From: JAFGED01 sp964551295
GTDB taxonomy: Bacteria; Chloroflexota; Anaerolineae; B4-G1
Direction: 5' to 3'
DNA length: 8,302 bases
Assembly (NCBI GenBank): GCA_964551295.1
Contig: CAZKDJ010000182.1
Coordinates: forward strand, 1-8,302
Under the pieces are notes generated by a model. That model saw nothing but the letters and a program-made list of their open reading frames with translations. It searched no databases and was not told the DNA's origin. Shown one piece after another: positions 1 to 5,886 of this stretch; the stretch's first letter is position 1; each line of letters opens with the position of its first letter. The translations under genes and the position numbers were made by a program.

Positions 1-2
1 CC

Positions 3-806
3 CGGCGGGTGATGGCGATCCTGCGCGAGACCTCCCCGTTGGTCGAGCAGATGAGTGTGGACGAGGCGTACCTCGACCTGACGGAGCAGGTGCAGGTCTG
101 GGAGGAGGCGGTGGAGGTCGCCCGCCGCTTGCAGGCACGGGTGCGGGATGAAGTGGGCCTCTCGTCGTCGCTGGGTGTGGCGACGAACAAGCTGGTGGCC
201 AAGGTGGCCTCCGACCACGACAAGCCGGGCGGGTTGACGATTGTACGCCCTGGCGATGAGGCGGCCTTTCTGGCGCCGCTGCCGGTGCGCGCGCTGTGGG
301 GCGTGGGGCCGGTGACGGCGCAGAAGCTGGCCCAGATGGGCGTGGCTACCGTGGGAGAGCTGGCTCAGGTGGGGGAGGAGGAACTGAGCGCGTGCTTTGG
401 CAAGCACGGGGCGGAGATGGCGCGGCGGGCGCGTGGGAGGGATGAGCGGCAGGTGACCACCGAGCACGAGCGCAAGTCGGTGAGCCAGGAGACCACTTTC
501 GTCCGCGACCTGCGGAGCGCGGACGCGCTAAAGGGGCAGTTGTGGCGTTTGAGCCAGGGGGTGGCGCAGCACCTGGAGCGGGCGGAGCTGGCCGCCGGGA
601 CGGTGGCGATCAAGCTGCGCTACGCCGACTTTACCACGCTCACCCGGCAGATGAAGCTATCGGTGCCGACGGACGACGCGCGCGAGATCTATCGTGCGGC
701 GCTCGTGCTCTTGAAGCGGGCCTGGGAGCGGGGGCGGGCGGTGCGCTTGCTGGGCGTGGCGGCGCGGAACTTGTGCCCGCCTGCCGGCCAGTTGCCCCTT
801 CTGTAA
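3..806 (+). CDS. dinB: DNA polymerase IV (Y-family translesion polymerase), 5' end missing
   Basis: The frame is open to the left edge of the window, so the first roughly 90 residues (start of the palm) lie outside; 267 residues are visible. SVDEAYLD is the Y-family catalytic Asp-Glu motif. GVATNKLVAKVAS and KPGGLTIV follow in the palm/fingers region, then the helix-hairpin-helix thumb region (LPVRALWGVGPVTAQKL). The little finger starts near KSVSQETTF and ends near RLLGVAARNL. The last five residues, QLPLL, resemble the terminal beta-clamp binding motif of Pol IV proteins. The family copies damaged or mismatched DNA at stalled forks and lacks proofreading. The gene converges on the minus-strand rlmN/Mth938 pair. 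No frameshift is seen. The GTG and ATG codons at 9 and 12 are internal codons, not the start. Confidence 0.95.
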   Translation, partial: RRVMAILRETSPLVEQMSVDEAYLDLTEQVQVWEEAVEVARRLQARVRDEVGLSSSLGVATNKLVAKVASDHDKPGGLTIVRPGDEAAFLAPLPVRALWGVGPVTAQKLAQMGVATVGELAQVGEEELSACFGKHGAEMARRARGRDERQVTTEHERKSVSQETTFVRDLRSADALKGQLWRLSQGVAQHLERAELAAGTVAIKLRYADFTTLTRQMKLSVPTDDAREIYRAALVLLKRAWERGRAVRLLGVAARNLCPPAGQLPLL

Positions 807-810
807 ACGC

Positions 811-835
811 GTCATTCCGAGCGGAGCGAGGAATC
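811..835. repeat. Dispersed GTCATTCCGAG-type repeat between convergent genes
   Basis: The 44-bp gap between the dinB stop and the Mth938-gene stop holds a 25-bp element starting GTCATTCCGAGCGGAGCGAG and ending GAATC. ATTCC and GGAAT form a short inverted pair around a GAGCGGAGCGA core. I recognise this as a type of short dispersed element found in many bacterial genomes, usually in intergenic spaces or after genes. It may double as a weak bidirectional hairpin, but there is no T-run, so I do not call it a terminator. Confidence 0.6.
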
Positions 836-850
836 TCGCGCGGAAGACAG

Positions 851-1198
851 CTAGCAGGTCAGGTGCAGCGCGGCGGCGACGGCGCGCTCGCCGCGTAGGC
901 GGTTGTACGTCTCGACGGCCTCCCCGGTGGGCAGGGCGATCAGCTCGATGCCGGCGTCTCGTAGCGCCTGCTCGGTCTCGTCGGTGACCCGCATCAGGCC
1001 GGAGGCACCCTGTCCCACGACGAGCACCTCCGGCGCAGCCTCGAACACGGCCTCCAGATCCTCTGGATGCAGGACGTGCCCCTCCTTGCGCCACCAGCCA
1101 CCGATCACCCGACCGGGGAGGATGATGACGTCCTTGTGATGCGCCTGGTCATCGATGACGATGCGCCCGAACTGGTAGGATTCGATTTTCGCGGGCAT
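851..1198 (-). CDS. Mth938-like domain (DUF498) protein, 115 aa
   Basis: This is a single-domain protein of the usual family length. It begins MPAKIESYQFGRIVIDD and contains IILPGRVIGGWWRKEGH and VLVVGQGASGLMRV, which match the Mth938/DUF498 fold (related to the eukaryotic complex I assembly factor NDUFAF3). The bacterial biochemical role is not established. The chosen ATG has a textbook ribosome binding site, AAGGAGGATAACATG. A start 36 bases upstream (1234) is possible but would lie inside rlmN with no such site. The ribosome binding site overlaps the end of rlmN, whose TAA stop sits inside it, so the two are probably co-transcribed and translationally coupled. The gene converges on dinB. 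Confidence 0.88.
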   Translation of the reverse strand: MPAKIESYQFGRIVIDDQAHHKDVIILPGRVIGGWWRKEGHVLHPEDLEAVFEAAPEVLVVGQGASGLMRVTDETEQALRDAGIELIALPTGEAVETYNRLRGERAVAAALHLTC

Positions 1199-1199
1199 G

Positions 1200-2306
1200 T
1201 TATCCTCCTTGGGCGCGGCGGCGCAGTTGGCCACATCCGGCCTGGATCGCCGCGCCGCGCCGCTGGCGAAGCGTGTGCGGAATGCCGGCGCGGTCCAGCG
1301 CTGCAGCGAACGCTGCGGTGGATTCGGGCGTCGCGGGCTGTCCGTCGTAATCGGGCGTTGGATTCAGCCGGATCAGGTTGACGTGGGCGGGCAGTCCGGC
1401 CAGCCGTTCCACCAGGGCCTGGGCTTGTTCTCGCGTGTCGTTGACGCCGTCGATCATCACCCACTCGAACAGGACGCGGACTCGTCGAGTCCGTTGGCGT
1501 TGTACGCTGGCGCTGTACTCGCTCACCGCCGCGAACAGGTCGTCCAGGGGATAGCGCTTGTTGATGGGCACCAGTTGGTCGCGCAGGTCGTCCGTGGCGG
1601 CGTGGAGGGAGATGGCGAGCTTGATCGGCAGGCGCTCTTGGGCCAGCCGCTCGATTCCCGGCACGATACCCACCGTGCTGAGGGTGACGCGGCCGGGGGG
1701 GAGCCCCATCGCGCGCTGGTCGATCAACCTTCGAACGGCGGCGAGGGTGTGCTCATAGTTCAGCAGTGGCTCGCCCATGCCCATCAGGACGACGTTGGAG
1801 AGCCGCTCGCCTTGGGCGGCCAGTTCGCGCTGAAAGTGCAGTACCTGGGCCACGATCTCGGCGCTGGAGAGCGGGCGCACGAATCCCATCTGCCCGGTGG
1901 CGCAGAAGGCACATCCGCAGGCGCAGCCCACCTGGGTGGAGATGCACGCGCTGCGCCGCCGGCGATAGCGCAGCAGCACGACTTCAACCCGCTCGCCGTC
2001 CGCCAATTGCAGCAGGTCCTTGCGCGTCTCGCCGCCGGGGTCCTCCTGGCGGGCCAGCACCGGCGGCACGGTGAGCGACGTCTCCGCGGCCAGTCGTTCC
2101 CGCAGTGTCTGGGGCAGGGTGGCCATTTGCTCGACGCGGGTTGCTTGGCGTCCATAGAGCCAGTGCCACACGTCCCGTGCCTGCTCCTGCGCCTCGCCCC
2201 ACGAGGCGAGCAGCGCCTCCAGATCCTGAAGCTCCAGGCTGTATAGTTCAGCTTTGTTCTTGGCCAATGTCCCTCTGTCTGATGAAAGGTGCTCGCGCGG
2301 TATCAT
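1200..2306 (-). CDS. rlmN: 23S rRNA (adenine-C2)-methyltransferase RlmN, radical SAM
   Basis: RlmN methylates C2 of A2503 in 23S rRNA and A37 of some tRNAs using radical SAM chemistry and a methyl-cysteine intermediate. From the ATG at 2306 the protein is 368 aa, normal for the family. The [4Fe-4S] motif CACGCAFC gives Cys128, Cys132 and Cys135. Cys121 (in ACISTQVGC) and Cys358 (in QAGCGQL) match the two mechanistic cysteines. VLMGMGEPLLNY (173-184) is the SAM-binding GGE-like region. The start is uncertain: the ATG has no strong Shine-Dalgarno, while a TTG at 2267 follows AGAGGGACA and gives 355 aa, beginning nearer the usual N-terminus (ELYSLELQDLEALL). The open frame runs on upstream through the N gap and homopolymer run, but that extension is not real protein. 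A few extra residues (QRQRTRRVRV) before LFEWVMIDGVND coincide with a palindrome. Confidence 0.96.
   Translation of the reverse strand: MIPREHLSSDRGTLAKNKAELYSLELQDLEALLASWGEAQEQARDVWHWLYGRQATRVEQMATLPQTLRERLAAETSLTVPPVLARQEDPGGETRKDLLQLADGERVEVVLLRYRRRRSACISTQVGCACGCAFCATGQMGFVRPLSSAEIVAQVLHFQRELAAQGERLSNVVLMGMGEPLLNYEHTLAAVRRLIDQRAMGLPPGRVTLSTVGIVPGIERLAQERLPIKLAISLHAATDDLRDQLVPINKRYPLDDLFAAVSEYSASVQRQRTRRVRVLFEWVMIDGVNDTREQAQALVERLAGLPAHVNLIRLNPTPDYDGQPATPESTAAFAAALDRAGIPHTLRQRRGAAIQAGCGQLRRRAQGG
1476..1493. repeat. Short palindrome CGGACTC-GTC-GAGTCCG inside rlmN
   Basis: Seven-base arms (1477-1483 and 1487-1493) flank a 3-base centre. The site encodes about residues 272-277 of RlmN, where the protein seems a few residues longer than usual. 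The same arms with another centre (GAA) recur at 7582-7600, where they add residues near the end of an epimerase fragment. This suggests a small dispersed palindromic element tolerated inside genes. Confidence 0.45.
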
Positions 2307-2346
2307 CTCAATAATCTGGGGGGCGGGGGGTGTGAGGGCGGCGTAG

Positions 2347-2356
2347 NNNNNNNNNN
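2347..2356. other. Scaffold gap (10 N)
   Basis: Ten N bases about 40 bp upstream of the rlmN start. The true distance to the right-hand sequence is unknown, and neighbourhood across this point should not be trusted. Confidence 0.98.
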
Positions 2357-2400
2357 CCCTCTGCCTTATCACGGGGCCCCGCGCGTTATCATTAAAAAAT

Positions 2401-2440
<40 letters not shown>

Positions 2441-2464
2441 ACACCCCCCATCTTCCCCTACTTA

Positions 2465-2515
2465 TTGAGAAGATACCTCGCGCGGGTAGTATACTACGCT
2501 GTCCTCGAGGCGCAA
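2465..2515. promoter_or_regulatory. Possible divergent promoters around a 12-bp palindrome
   Basis: Plus strand: TTGAGA (2465-2470), 19-base spacer, TATACT (2490-2495). Minus strand: TTGCGC (2510-2515), 16-base spacer, TATACT (2488-2493). Both -10 boxes lie in GTAGTATACTAC (2486-2497), which could also be an operator. The minus-strand one points toward rlmN but across the gap. The assignments rest on sequence match only. Confidence 0.3.
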
Positions 2516-2614
2516 GTTCTTTTTTCTGCGGATGGTGTTTTGTTGCACAAAGGACGGCATCGCGCACGGATTTGGGTTTCGTCGGCTGCCGGTGTTTTTT
2601 CGGGGCGGTTGAAT

Positions 2615-2643
2615 TTGAGCCTATGTGGCCTCTGTGTTACACT
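2615..2643 (+). promoter_or_regulatory. Sigma-70-type promoter with extended -10
   Basis: TTGAGC (2615-2620), 17-base spacer, TACACT (2638-2643), with TGT directly before the -10 box as in extended -10 promoters. It would drive the 72-aa gene and the NusG paralogue through a roughly 260-nt leader. Confidence 0.5.
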
Positions 2644-2670
2644 GTGGTCTGAATAAGGGGGAGGTGTCGT

Positions 2671-2699
2671 CTAGGTCTGACCGGCGGATGTTGACCTAG
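2671..2699 (+). repeat. Inverted repeat CTAGGTC/GACCTAG in the leader
   Basis: Perfect 7-bp arms (2671-2677 and 2693-2699) with a 15-nt loop, about 28 bp after the -10 box. A competing small palindrome GGTCTGACC overlaps its left arm, so two mutually exclusive structures could form in the transcript. It could instead be a DNA operator. Confidence 0.4.
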
Positions 2700-2747
2700 G
2701 TGGCCTGCGGAGGAGGAAGGAGGGCCGAGGGCGGGGCGTATTCGTGG

Positions 2748-2777
2748 GGGCAAATTCCTGGCGGGGTACTCTTGCCC
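2748..2777 (+). repeat. Inverted repeat GGGCAA/TTGCCC in the leader
   Basis: Six-base arms (2748-2753 and 2772-2777) with an 18-nt loop, in the presumed 5' leader. It is short and could arise by chance. There is no following T-run, so it is not a classic terminator. Confidence 0.3.
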
Positions 2778-2909
2778 ATCAGGTTCACTGTTACCGATTT
2801 TGCTGATCGTTCTCCTCTTTGCTAATCTCCCTTTGCTTGGAAAGATCGGTGGTCTTTGGTCACGCTGTGTGATGATGGATTTCATGCGTCATATTTGGAG
2901 AGGGGAAGG

Positions 2910-3128
2910 ATGTCGCCAGTCGGGATGAGCAAGCAACAGGAGCGTGTTGCGCTCTCTGAACCATTGGCGCTCCTGACGCCTGATCAGGTCATCCAGGTCG
3001 ATCAGGCTCTGGCATCAATTGGGCCTTTTGGAGAGGTCCGGTTGGTCAAGGTCAAGGGGCAGTTGCGGTTCATTCAAAAACTAGACAGCCGCGATTTGCT
3101 GCGCGGGAACGGGAGCGCCGGGAAGTAG
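2910..3128 (+). CDS. Small 72-aa protein upstream of the NusG paralogue
   Basis: The ATG at 2910 follows GGAGAGGGGAAGG; an earlier GTG at 2856 has no such site. The N-terminal 20 residues are variable in character. The core is LTPDQVIQVDQALASIGPFG then EVRLVKVKGQLRFIQ, a short helix followed by a beta-hairpin. The FG-x-V-x-L-x-V-x-x-G-x-L-x-x-I pattern resembles the YezD/DUF2292 type of small protein, but I hold that match only loosely. There is no signal peptide, no membrane segment and no cysteine. It lies 112 bp before the NusG-like gene and probably shares its transcript. The function is unknown; a role linked to the antiterminator or to glycan-locus control is only a guess from position. 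Confidence 0.72.
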   Translation: MSPVGMSKQQERVALSEPLALLTPDQVIQVDQALASIGPFGEVRLVKVKGQLRFIQKLDSRDLLRGNGSAGK

Positions 3129-3134
3129 TAGTTG

Positions 3135-3149
3135 TTTCTCCGGGAGAAA
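3135..3149. repeat. Palindrome TTTCTCC-G-GGAGAAA
   Basis: Perfect 7-bp arms around one base, seven bases after the stop of the 72-aa gene and about 90 bp before the NusG-like start. As RNA it would give a 5-bp stem with a 5-nt loop. As DNA it could be an operator. No T-run follows. Confidence 0.4.
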
Positions 3150-3240
3150 TAGAAGCCCGTTCCTTGTAGCCGAGTCGTATTGATGCAGGCTTCGACAGAG
3201 GTGCAAGATCCCGGAGGCCGTTTTGTCTTGGAGAGAGACC

Positions 3241-3756
3241 GTGGTTGAGTCGGACAGATCTGAGCTCGATAGCAGGCGCTGGTTCGCGCTCTATACCAAG
3301 CCGCACAAGGAGTACATGGTGCAGGGCTTGCTGCGCAATCAGCAGGTCGAGACGTATCTTCCCGAGATCGCCGTAGCCGTGCGACGGCGCGACCGGCGGG
3401 ACAAGAAGCCTTTTTTCCCCCACTATCTTTTCGCCCGGCTGGATCCCTATAGCGATCGGATGGCGAAGGTGCACTGGACGCCCGGCCTGTGCCGGGTTGT
3501 CTCGGCCGGGGGGCAGCCTGTTTCCATTCCCAACGAAGTCGTAGCACACATCCGCCACCGCCTGGAGACGATGGTGGAGGAGAAGCCGGTCTCTCCCTTC
3601 AAGCACGGGGAGATCGTGCATGTCACGCGTGGGCCTTTCGAGGGGCTGAACGCCTTGTTCGATCGCGCCCTCTTGCCGGAGGGGCGGGTGCGGGTGCTGT
3701 TGGAGTTGATGGGGCGGCTGGTGGCGGCGGAGCTGGACGCCGGGGATTTGCTGTAG
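3241..3756 (+). CDS. NusG-family specialised antitermination factor (RfaH/UpxY/LoaP type)
   Basis: The 171-aa protein has the NusG N-terminal domain, with RRWFALYTKPHKE (12-24), PFFPHYLFARLD (57-68) and a GLCRVVSAGGQPVSIP stretch (82-97). A KOW segment, HGEIVHVTRGPFEGLNALF, follows (122-140). NusG paralogues of this class bind RNA polymerase and keep it elongating through long polysaccharide operons. Housekeeping NusG is normally found beside secE and ribosomal protein genes, which are absent; here the downstream neighbour is a nucleotide-sugar epimerase, so a paralogue for a glycan locus is the better reading. The GTG start was chosen because GGAGAGAG sits 4-5 bases upstream; a TTG 18 bases earlier is the alternative. 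An ops-like sequence lies 200 bp downstream. Confidence 0.9.
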   Translation: MVESDRSELDSRRWFALYTKPHKEYMVQGLLRNQQVETYLPEIAVAVRRRDRRDKKPFFPHYLFARLDPYSDRMAKVHWTPGLCRVVSAGGQPVSIPNEVVAHIRHRLETMVEEKPVSPFKHGEIVHVTRGPFEGLNALFDRALLPEGRVRVLLELMGRLVAAELDAGDLL

Positions 3757-3994
3757 CCCGCGTGCGCGGCAGCTTGTTCGACGTGGTCGATGCTTGCTGT
3801 GTAATATGATTTGTAAGGCTGATTTGATATCATAGCCAAATGGTAACTGCGGTGCGCAGCGGGTGTCGTCTGCGCGCTAGGGCGGAAATAGTCTCGCGGT
3901 TTCCTATATCGTGGTGGTTTTCTCTCCTTTCTGGCAGTTTTTTTGTCGGAAGGGCGGAGCGTGCCGGGTAGATATTGTGATTCATGGAGGCTGA
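3757..3994. other. Intergenic leader between the NusG paralogue and the epimerase
   Basis: This 238-bp stretch has no gene. It is AT-richer than its surroundings, with TAATAT (3802-3807), a weak TATGAT/ATCATA inverted pair (3805-3810 and 3829-3834), a T7 run (3938-3944) lacking a convincing upstream stem, and an ops-like motif at 3953-3963. No promoter with both boxes at good spacing was found. Confidence 0.55.
3953..3963 (+). promoter_or_regulatory. ops-like element GGCGGAGCGTG
   Basis: The enterobacterial RfaH recruitment (ops) element reads GGCGGTAGCGTG. This site matches it with a single missing T, on the sense strand, 31 bp before the epimerase start and 197 bp after a NusG-paralogue gene. 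Position fits an ops role, but GC-rich sequence makes a chance match plausible, and distant NusG paralogues need not use the same motif. Confidence 0.35.
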
Positions 3995-4854
3995 ATGGTG
4001 AAAAGGGCACTAGTCTGTGGAGCCGGTGGCTTTATCGGTGGCCACCTGGTGAAGAAGCTGAAGTGTGAAGGGTACTGGGTGCGTGGTGTGGATATCAAGG
4101 CGCACGAGTTCGCGCCCACGCAGGCGGACGAGTTCCTGCTGTTGGATCTGCGGGAGCCACACAACTGCTGGCAGGTGTTGAACCTGGGAGACGGTGAGGC
4201 GTTTGATGAAGTGTACCAGTTGGCCGCCGACATGGGCGGCATGGGGTTCATCCATTCTGCCGAGTGCGCCATCATGCACAACAGCGCCCTGATCAATATC
4301 CACATGATCGACGCGGCGACCCGGGTCGGCGTCCCGCGCTACTTCTTTTCCTCGTCGGTGTGTGTCTACCGCGACATGCGGCCGGGCGAGCCGGAGTTGA
4401 GCGAGGCCGACGCCGTGCCAGCCCATCCCGATAACGAGTACGGCTGGGAGAAGCTGTACTCGGAGCGCATCGCCCAGGCTTACGCGCGCCATTATCCGAT
4501 CCAGGTGCGTATCGCCCGCTTCCAGAACTGCTACGGCTCCGAGGGCACCTGGCGCGGCGGTCGCGAAAAGGCCCCGGCGGCCATCTGCCGCAAGGTGGCG
4601 ATGGCTGAGAACGGAGGCACGATCCCTGGATCCCTGTCTGGGGCGACGGCACCGCCATCCGCGCCTACACCTACGTGGACGACCTGGTTGATGGGATCTA
4701 CACACTGATGCAATCCGATCTGGAGGGACCGACCAACATCGGCACGGAGGAGTACGTGAGCGTGGCCGAGCTGGTGCAGACGGTGATCGAGGCCTCCGGT
4801 AAGGAGATCCACATCGAGTACGTGGAGGGGCCGGTGGGCGTCCAGGCGCGCAAC
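3995..4854 (+). pseudogene. gme: GDP-mannose 3,5-epimerase-like gene, frameshifted and 3'-truncated (copy A)
   Basis: This extended SDR enzyme interconverts GDP-mannose and GDP-L-galactose/gulose in the plant GME family. Visible features are GAGGFIG (9-15, NAD binding), LAADMGGMGF (76-85, a GME hallmark), Cys123 in SSVCVY, Tyr149 and Lys153 in YGWEK, and GTWRGGREKAPAA (184-196) with Lys192; these match the catalytic Cys, YxxxK and Lys of GME. GGAGG lies 4 bases before the ATG. After Pro211 (codon 4625-4627) the 8-bp duplication shifts the frame; from 4636 the correct protein resumes (VWGDGTAIR, YTYVDDLVDGIY) to VQARN (ending 4854). There homology stops and roughly 45-50 expected C-terminal residues (FSKARI...WIEAQ) are missing. 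As read, translation ends at 4708 with a nonsense tail. A related bacterial nucleotide-sugar epimerase with another substrate is possible. Confidence 0.88.
4621..4636 (+). repeat. Perfect 8-bp tandem duplication GATCCCTG x2
   Basis: GATCCCTGGATCCCTG. Removing one unit restores a continuous frame (ACG ATC CCT GTC TGG GGC GAC, T-I-P-V-W-G-D). It is either a slippage product, the footprint of an element with an 8-bp target duplication that has left, or an assembly error. Confidence 0.85.
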
Positions 4855-4955
4855 GCGATGAGCAGGGCGACGTCAAACCGGGGCTCACCCGTGAGTTCGG
4901 TCAGCGCTCTCAAGGCCACTTTCGGTATCGTGGGTGTGGATGGTGCAGTTGACAT
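4855..4955 (-). pseudogene. N-terminal fragment of an unknown small gene, cut at the epimerase junction
   Basis: An ATG at 4955 is preceded by AAAGAGGTGATTATC, a strong ribosome binding site, and lies 26 bp after the stop of the 96-aa gene on the same strand, as expected of a second gene in an operon. It reads MSTAPSTPTIPKVALRALTE then LTGEPRFDVALLIAL for about 33 residues and then runs antisense into epimerase copy A. The start signals and position suggest a real gene whose remainder was lost in a rearrangement. It may have been the partner of the 96-aa protein. I do not recognise the family with confidence. Confidence 0.55.
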
Positions 4956-4981
4956 GATAATCACCTCTTTGGAAGTGGGCT

Positions 4982-5272
4982 TCAATTCGCAAAGCGAATC
5001 TCCTGCAGTGTCTCCGCTTTCTCGCGCAGGTGTTTCAACAGGCGGTACTCACCGATCCATTCGGCGAATTCTAGCGTCTCCGATAGTTCGTCATTCTCGT
5101 AGCGGTGGAGGAATTCCTGGGTGTTGAGGCCGTGGTTTTTCTCGAAATCCTCTAGCCGTTCCTCTGTGCGCCGGATGCCGGCCTCCAGCAGCCGCAGTTC
5201 ATTCTGGATCGCGGCCTCTACCAATGGCCGCAGAGGGTGCTGGTGAGAAGAGGTTAGCGTAAGAGCACTCAT
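4982..5272 (-). CDS. 96-aa coiled-coil protein, probable toxin-antitoxin component
   Basis: The start is supported by AAGGAG 7 bases before the ATG and by a strong promoter. The protein is charged and nearly all helical: RPLVEAAIQNELRLLEAGIR, then RTEERLEDFEKNHGLNTQEF with LHRYENDELSETLEFAEWIG, and a C-terminal LKHLREKAETLQEIRFAN. It has no cysteine, signal peptide or membrane segment. I have a general memory of such proteins next to small toxin-like genes (for example DUF6516/TumE-type) in Chloroflexota and cyanobacteria, where they look like antitoxins; this is recall, not a search result. Its downstream partner here is truncated, so it may now be an orphan. GC content is lower than in the epimerase. 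Confidence 0.8.
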   Translation of the reverse strand: MSALTLTSSHQHPLRPLVEAAIQNELRLLEAGIRRTEERLEDFEKNHGLNTQEFLHRYENDELSETLEFAEWIGEYRLLKHLREKAETLQEIRFAN

Positions 5273-5310
5273 CCTAATCTCCTTCTTGAGAAAACGAGAT
5301 GATTATTCAG

Positions 5311-5339
5311 ATTATACCAAGAATGGGAAGCGGGGACAA
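5311..5339 (-). promoter_or_regulatory. Strong sigma-70-type promoter for the 96-aa gene
   Basis: Read on the minus strand: TTGTCC (5339-5334), 17-base spacer, perfect TATAAT (5316-5311). The -10 box lies 38 bases upstream of the ATG at 5272. Confidence 0.75.
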
Positions 5340-5358
5340 GTTTAATCGCAATGCAACT

Positions 5359-5474
5359 ATGCGACGGCTGGAGCCTAGCGTGGAGTACCTGTGGGACAAT
5401 TTGTCAAATTGTCCCACAGAGCGTCGAGGGGCGAACGGTTGAGATGAGTGGTTTAGGTGTGATCTTGGATTCTG
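5359..5474 (+). repeat. 116-bp direct repeat, copy 1
   Basis: The unit starts ATGCGACGGCTGGAGCCTAG, continues through a palindrome and ends near GGATTCTGG. It aligns without gaps at a constant 508-bp offset to copy 2 (5867-5982). The two copies flank the DUF2283 relic. Conservation is highest in the first 31 bases and in the palindrome. Confidence 0.85.
5389..5419. repeat. Near-perfect palindrome, 15-bp arms with a 1-base centre
   Basis: Arms 5389-5403 and 5405-5419, with core GGGACAATTTG-T-CAAATTGTCCC. Relative to the second palindrome, G5393/C5415 is replaced by A/T, a compensatory change that keeps pairing. This points to selection or mechanism acting on the inverted symmetry, as for REP-like or transposon-end elements. 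Confidence 0.85.
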
Positions 5475-5493
5475 GCGGCGATTTGTGGCCAGG

Positions 5494-5521
5494 TTGTGGT
5501 GGCAACGGATGGTGGTACAAT
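5494..5521 (+). promoter_or_regulatory. Possible extended -10 promoter for the DUF2283 relic
   Basis: TTGTGG (5494-5499), 16-base spacer, TACAAT (5516-5521) with TGG before it. The -10 box is good and the -35 box poor. It lies 78 bp upstream of the GTG start. Confidence 0.4.
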
Positions 5522-5598
5522 CTCCTCGTGGCCTCTAAGCCACACAACATTCATCATTGATTCGGATAAAGGCAGTTCTCGTCTGAAGGGGTGACGCT

Positions 5599-5886
5599 GT
5601 GGAAATCGTCTGGACAAGACATGCGGAAGAGCGGCAGGAGGGAAAAAAGCGAATCCGGTATGATTCTGAAGACGACATCCTTCTATTTGTCCTACGGGAA
5701 TTGCCCCCGGTGGACGCAGTGGAAGAACCCGGGGGGGTGATCATCAGCTACGGGGAGGACGGGGAGGCGGTCGGCGTAGAGTTCTTGCACGCTTCTGTGC
5801 GCAATCTGATCCAGACAGGCGAGATCAGCGTGACGCTTCAGACCGAGCGTGTACCCGAGAGCACGTATGCGACGGCTGGAGCCTAG
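5599..5886 (+). CDS. DUF4258 N-terminus fused to a DUF2283 protein (deletion relic), 95 aa
   Basis: The GTG start follows GAAGGGGTGA. Residues 1-13, MEIVWTRHAEERQ, look like the beginning of a DUF4258 protein (conserved His in xRHAxxR). After EGKK, residues 18 onward (RIRYDSEDDILLFVLRELPP, then VDAVEEPGGVIISYGED) are a DUF2283 domain. The DNA between, AGGAGGGAAAAAAGCGAATC, looks like the ribosome binding site and start of a separate DUF2283 gene with ATG changed to AAG. I infer that a DUF4258-DUF2283 operon lost most of its first gene. An intact-order version of this pair is at 7623-8161. The C-terminus PESTYATAGA and its TAG stop lie inside the direct repeat. Whether the fusion is expressed is unknown. 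Confidence 0.7.
   Translation: MEIVWTRHAEERQEGKKRIRYDSEDDILLFVLRELPPVDAVEEPGGVIISYGEDGEAVGVEFLHASVRNLIQTGEISVTLQTERVPESTYATAGA

Larger units (their letters stand above)
2441..2909. other. Gene-free leader region before the 72-aa gene
   Basis: About 470 bp without a convincing gene. It holds a possible pair of overlapping promoters around the palindrome GTAGTATACTAC (2486-2497), a better plus-strand promoter at 2615-2643, and two inverted repeats downstream of it (2671-2699 and 2748-2777). If transcription starts near 2650 the 5' leader is about 260 nt. I did not recognise a known riboswitch or tRNA here. Confidence 0.6.

Noticed and set aside
1197..2246. Long plus-strand open frame (349 codons) opposite rlmN
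   Set aside because: It is the antisense shadow of a clear rlmN reading frame in high-GC DNA; no ribosome binding site and no recognisable domain.
2740..2810. c-di-GMP or other known riboswitch in the leader
   Set aside because: A short GTTACCGAT-like match and a GGGCAA/TTGCCC stem exist, but the conserved core segments of known classes are not in order.
3920..3950. Intrinsic terminator at the T7 run after the NusG paralogue
   Set aside because: No convincing GC-rich stem directly precedes the T-run.
4010..4888. Minus-strand open frame of 292 codons over the epimerase
   Set aside because: Arg/Pro-rich shadow of the epimerase; the sense strand carries all GME motifs.
4855..5127. Coding extension of epimerase copy A beyond QARN
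   Set aside because: The open frame loses all family similarity after 4854 and runs antisense to genes with good start signals.
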